A DNA stretch of 64,000 nucleotides from contig NZ_AP024269.1 in the NCBI RefSeq assembly GCF_016629525.1, positions 4,352,001 to 4,416,000 on the forward strand, given 5' to 3'. Below the pieces are notes generated by a model. The model was not told the DNA's origin. It saw nothing but the letters and a program-made list of their open reading frames with translations, and did not search any database. Positions within the stretch are counted from its first letter, which is position 1; each line of letters starts with the position of its first letter. The translations under genes and the position numbers were made by a program. The DNA comes from Kaistia sp. 32K (GTDB taxonomy: Bacteria; Pseudomonadota; Alphaproteobacteria; Rhizobiales; Kaistiaceae). Shown here in pieces: positions 61,472 through 64,000 of the stretch.

Positions 61472-63073
61472 ATGACATCCAGTTCCGAGATAACTGCAGA
61501 TCAGCTTCACCAGAAGTTGTCAGAGCCAGATGAGCTGGCGCTGATCGATGTGCGCGAAGCGAAATTCTATGCGCGCGGCCACATAAACCTTTCCGCCCAC
61601 GTCGCGCTGAGCACGCTCGAACCGCAGATCCTGCGGACGGCGCCGCGCAAATCCGTGCCGATCGTCCTCGTCGATGAGGCGGATGGCGCTGCGGTGCGCG
61701 CCCGGGAGACGCTGCTCGGCCTCGGCTACACCGATGTCCGCATCCTCGCCGGCGGCGTCGCCGCATGGGCGGCGAACGGCTATCCGCTCGGCACCGGCTA
61801 CAACACGCTCGTCAAGACGTTCTCGGATCTGGCGCACGCCAACTACGCCACGCCGACGATCACCCCGGCGGAGCTCGAGGCCCGCCTCGACGGCGGCGGC
61901 GCCACGACGATCATCGATTGCCGCCCCGAGCAGGAACACCGGAACATGACGGTCGCCGGCGCGCACAACGCGCCCGGCGTCGAGCTGGCGCTCTACGACC
62001 TGCCGAGGGGCAACGAGGCGGATCATCTCTATGTCATCAGCTGCTTCAGCCGGACGCGCGGCATCGTCGGCACGACGACGCTCGCCCGGCTGAACGGCCT
62101 GCGCAATGTCGTCTTCCTCGAGGACGGCATCATGGCGGCGTTCCTCTACGGCCTGCCGACGGGCCCCGGCGACCGCGATCTGCCGCCGCCCGGCAAGCTG
62201 ATCCCGGCGGACGTGCTGCGGCAGCAGGCCGAAGGCATCGTCGATGCCCACGGGCTCAGCGTCATCGACGCGGCGCGCTATGCGGAATTCCTCGCGGAGC
62301 GGGACGAGCGGACGCTTTACGTTTTCGATGTCCGTCCGGAGGCGGCCTATCACGAGGGCCATCTGCCGGGTTCCCAGTCCGTGCCCGGCGGGCAGCTGGT
62401 CATGACCTATGACGTCCAGGTCCCGGTGCGGCATGCCCGCATCGTCCTGATCGACGACCCCCATCTGAAGCGCGCGGCGATCAGCGCCTTCTGGCTTTCC
62501 CATTTCGACGACGCGGAAATTCATATCCTTCCGCTCGATCCGGAGCAGGCGCAGGTCTCCGACACAGTCTCTCCCGCCCTGCCCGACGATGTCCGCTGGC
62601 TGGAAATTGCCGAGGCCGAGGCTCGTCTCCGCGAGGGCGTGACGGTCATCGATGTCGGCCCCAGCCTGAACTACGAGCAGGGCCATCTCCCCGGCGCGAA
62701 TTTCGTTCTGCGGTCCGCCCTGCCTTCATGGCTCGAGACCCATCCGGCCCCCGCTGCCCTGCTCTTCACCTCGCCCGACGGCGCCAACGCCGCTTATGCG
62801 GCGTCCGAAATCCGTCGCCGGTTCGGCATCGACGCGTTTGCGCTCAAGGGCGGCACGGAAGCCTGGCGCCGCGCCGGCCTGCCGCTCGAAACCGAGTTCA
62901 AGCCGGAACAACTGCTGTCGCCCTTCGACGACGACTGGGGCTCGACCATGCGCGCCAAGGTGAACCGCGAGCCGCTGTTTCGCGACTACCTCGCCTGGGA
63001 GCGCAGCCTCGGCCACGCGATCGAGCAGGACGATACCGTGCGGTTCCGCTGGCTGGCCGCCAGCGCCGCCTGA
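61472..63073 (+). CDS. Four-domain rhodanese-like sulfurtransferase
   Basis: 533 residues with four tandem rhodanese folds at about 5-105, 122-225, 255-355 and 370-475. Only the second has a plausible active-site Cys (Cys191 in ISCFSRTRG). The equivalent loops of domains 1, 3 and 4 read VDEAD, IDDPH and TSPDG without Cys, so they are probably structural. No signal peptide is seen. ATG 61472 has no Shine-Dalgarno and lies just after the leader RNA; TTG 61451 is an alternative inside P1. It precedes the MetQ-like gene by 44 bases, suggesting a sulfur-scavenging operon. Confidence 0.85.
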   Translation: MTSSSEITADQLHQKLSEPDELALIDVREAKFYARGHINLSAHVALSTLEPQILRTAPRKSVPIVLVDEADGAAVRARETLLGLGYTDVRILAGGVAAWAANGYPLGTGYNTLVKTFSDLAHANYATPTITPAELEARLDGGGATTIIDCRPEQEHRNMTVAGAHNAPGVELALYDLPRGNEADHLYVISCFSRTRGIVGTTTLARLNGLRNVVFLEDGIMAAFLYGLPTGPGDRDLPPPGKLIPADVLRQQAEGIVDAHGLSVIDAARYAEFLAERDERTLYVFDVRPEAAYHEGHLPGSQSVPGGQLVMTYDVQVPVRHARIVLIDDPHLKRAAISAFWLSHFDDAEIHILPLDPEQAQVSDTVSPALPDDVRWLEIAEAEARLREGVTVIDVGPSLNYEQGHLPGANFVLRSALPSWLETHPAPAALLFTSPDGANAAYAASEIRRRFGIDAFALKGGTEAWRRAGLPLETEFKPEQLLSPFDDDWGSTMRAKVNREPLFRDYLAWERSLGHAIEQDDTVRFRWLAASAA

Positions 63074-63117
63074 CGCCCGATTTTTCCAAACGACGATCCA
63101 AGCAAGGAGTCTGGGAC

Positions 63118-63927
63118 ATGGTCTCTCGCCGGCAGTTTTTCGGTCTCGGTATCAGTCTGGCTATCGGTCTCGGCATTGCCGGCGCGGCCGGCCCGTCTTT
63201 CGCAGACGAGAAGCCGCTGCGCATCGGCCTCGCCACCAGCATCGCCAATGACGCCGTCCGCCACGCCGCGCAGCTCGCCGAGCAGCAGGGCCTGAAGGTG
63301 CAGATCATCGAGTTCACGGATTGGGTCACCCCGAACTCCGCCCTCGCCAATGGCGATGTCGACGTGAACTACTTCCAGCACATCCCCTTCCTCGAGAACG
63401 CCGCCAAGGCGAATGGCTGGAACTTCACCCCCGTCGCTCCCGGCTACAACTCGGTCTCCGGCATCTATTCGGAAAAGCTGAAGTCGCTCGACGACATCAA
63501 GGACGGCTCGACGGTCACCATCGCCAACGACCCGATCAACACGGGCCGCGCGCTGCTCTTCCTGCAGGCGCAGGGCCTCATCAAGCTGAAGGACGGCGCC
63601 GATTTCCGCGCGACGCTCTTGGACGTCGTCGAGAACCCGAAGAACCTGAAGTTCGTCCAGGTCGAGGCCCAGCAGGTGGTGCGCTCGCTGCCCGACGTCG
63701 ACTTCGTCGTCTCCGGCCCCTCCTTCATCAAGCTCGCCGGCAAGGATCCGGACAGCGCGCTCGTCTTCGAGAAGCCGGACAATGTCTACGCCATGCAGTG
63801 GGTGACGCGCGCCGAGGACGCCAAGGATCCGCGCCTCGCGAAGTTCATCCAGGTCTACGAGAACGACCCGGAAGTGAAGCCGCTGCTGACCAAGCTCTAC
63901 AACGGCCACGTCACTTTCGCCTGGTAG
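63118..63927 (+). CDS. metQ: MetQ/NlpA-family methionine-type binding protein
   Basis: 269 residues. The N-terminus is SRRQFFGLG (Tat-like twin Arg) with a hydrophobic stretch and SFA before DEK; no lipobox Cys is present, so it is a soluble periplasmic form rather than a lipoprotein. The NlpA core is typical: FTDWVTPNSALANGDVDVNYFQH, GSTVTIANDPINTGRALLFLQ. It binds methionine or a related sulfur compound. AAGGAG precedes the ATG. Partner ATPase and permease genes would lie beyond the right edge. The last 73 bases show no gene. Confidence 0.87.
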   Translation: MVSRRQFFGLGISLAIGLGIAGAAGPSFADEKPLRIGLATSIANDAVRHAAQLAEQQGLKVQIIEFTDWVTPNSALANGDVDVNYFQHIPFLENAAKANGWNFTPVAPGYNSVSGIYSEKLKSLDDIKDGSTVTIANDPINTGRALLFLQAQGLIKLKDGADFRATLLDVVENPKNLKFVQVEAQQVVRSLPDVDFVVSGPSFIKLAGKDPDSALVFEKPDNVYAMQWVTRAEDAKDPRLAKFIQVYENDPEVKPLLTKLYNGHVTFAW

Positions 63928-64000
63928 GCGCGGCGCCCGTCGCCCGAAGCCGGGCAACCCGATCTCCAGATCCCGATACGCGGCCCGCGCCATCCCGGCG

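Noticed and set aside
61441..61533. 30-codon leader ORF starting at ATG 61441 after GGTGGG
   Set aside because: It starts inside the P3 hairpin and runs into the rhodanese gene in another frame, with no attenuator-like codon run.
1..64000. CRISPR arrays, tRNA or rRNA genes, insertion sequences, prophage, integrase attachment sites
   Set aside because: No regularly spaced repeats, cloverleaf-like GGTTCGAATCC arms, transposase motifs or integrase genes were found on either strand by reading.

Overview
The window looks like chromosomal DNA of a high-GC alphaproteobacterium, most likely Rhizobiales (Hyphomicrobiales). The evidence is the GC-rich third codon positions, dense operons with ATGA or GTGA overlaps between stop and start, a large stock of carbohydrate ABC transporters, the DUF3300/DUF2950 pair, and two copies of a GAGCGTTTTCGAGCGAAG-type intergenic repeat of a kind I associate with Rhizobiales. 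The genus cannot be fixed from sequence alone. I see no rRNA, tRNA, insertion sequence, prophage or CRISPR array.

The region is a series of self-contained import-plus-catabolism modules, each with its own local regulator from a different family. (1) 1-9596: a large carbohydrate-active enzyme (cut by the left edge), a Gfo/Idh/MocA oxidoreductase, a CUT1-type sugar ABC importer without its ATPase, an IclR regulator, and a DoeB/EutE-like deacylase with a threonine-dehydratase-like enzyme. A shared 35-bp operator-like sequence ties these together. (2) 9797-10720: an AraC regulator. (3) 10821-21003: a TRAP transporter, a class III aminotransferase, a GntR/FCD regulator and an RbsABC-type importer; three copies of one AT-rich motif mark the first three promoters. 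(4) 21124-23890: a TrpXYZ/PhnK-like ABC system. (5) 23891-30474: mixed genes (a small Cys-rich ORF, Gfo/Idh/MocA, VOC, MipA/OmpV, DUF3300, DUF2950, DUF502). (6) 30493-43479: a GntR-controlled operon with an RbsABC importer, three TIM-barrel isomerase-like proteins, an UxaA-type dehydratase and a FucU/RbsD mutarotase, plus a divergent ribokinase-RpiR-isomerase operon. (7) 43626-45755: cupin, YigZ, P1-type aminopeptidase. (8) 45775-54203: a FadR-type regulator and a non-phosphorylative sugar oxidation set (SDR dehydrogenase, COG3618 lactonase, enolase-superfamily dehydratase) with an RbsABC importer and an additional signal-less binding protein. (9) 54660-61167: a LacI regulator, an SDR and an importer with two permeases. 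(10) 61384-63927: a structured leader RNA, a four-domain rhodanese protein and a MetQ-like binding protein.

The most interesting signals lie between genes: sets of matching operators that let regulons be drawn from sequence alone (IclR, two GntR/FCD, FadR-type, LacI); a three-way-junction RNA at 61384-61459 ahead of the rhodanese/MetQ genes, a riboswitch candidate; the Rhizobiales-type repeat sitting just after a sugar-binding-protein gene in both of its copies; and a possible 48-residue cysteine-rich protein next to a nested inverted repeat.
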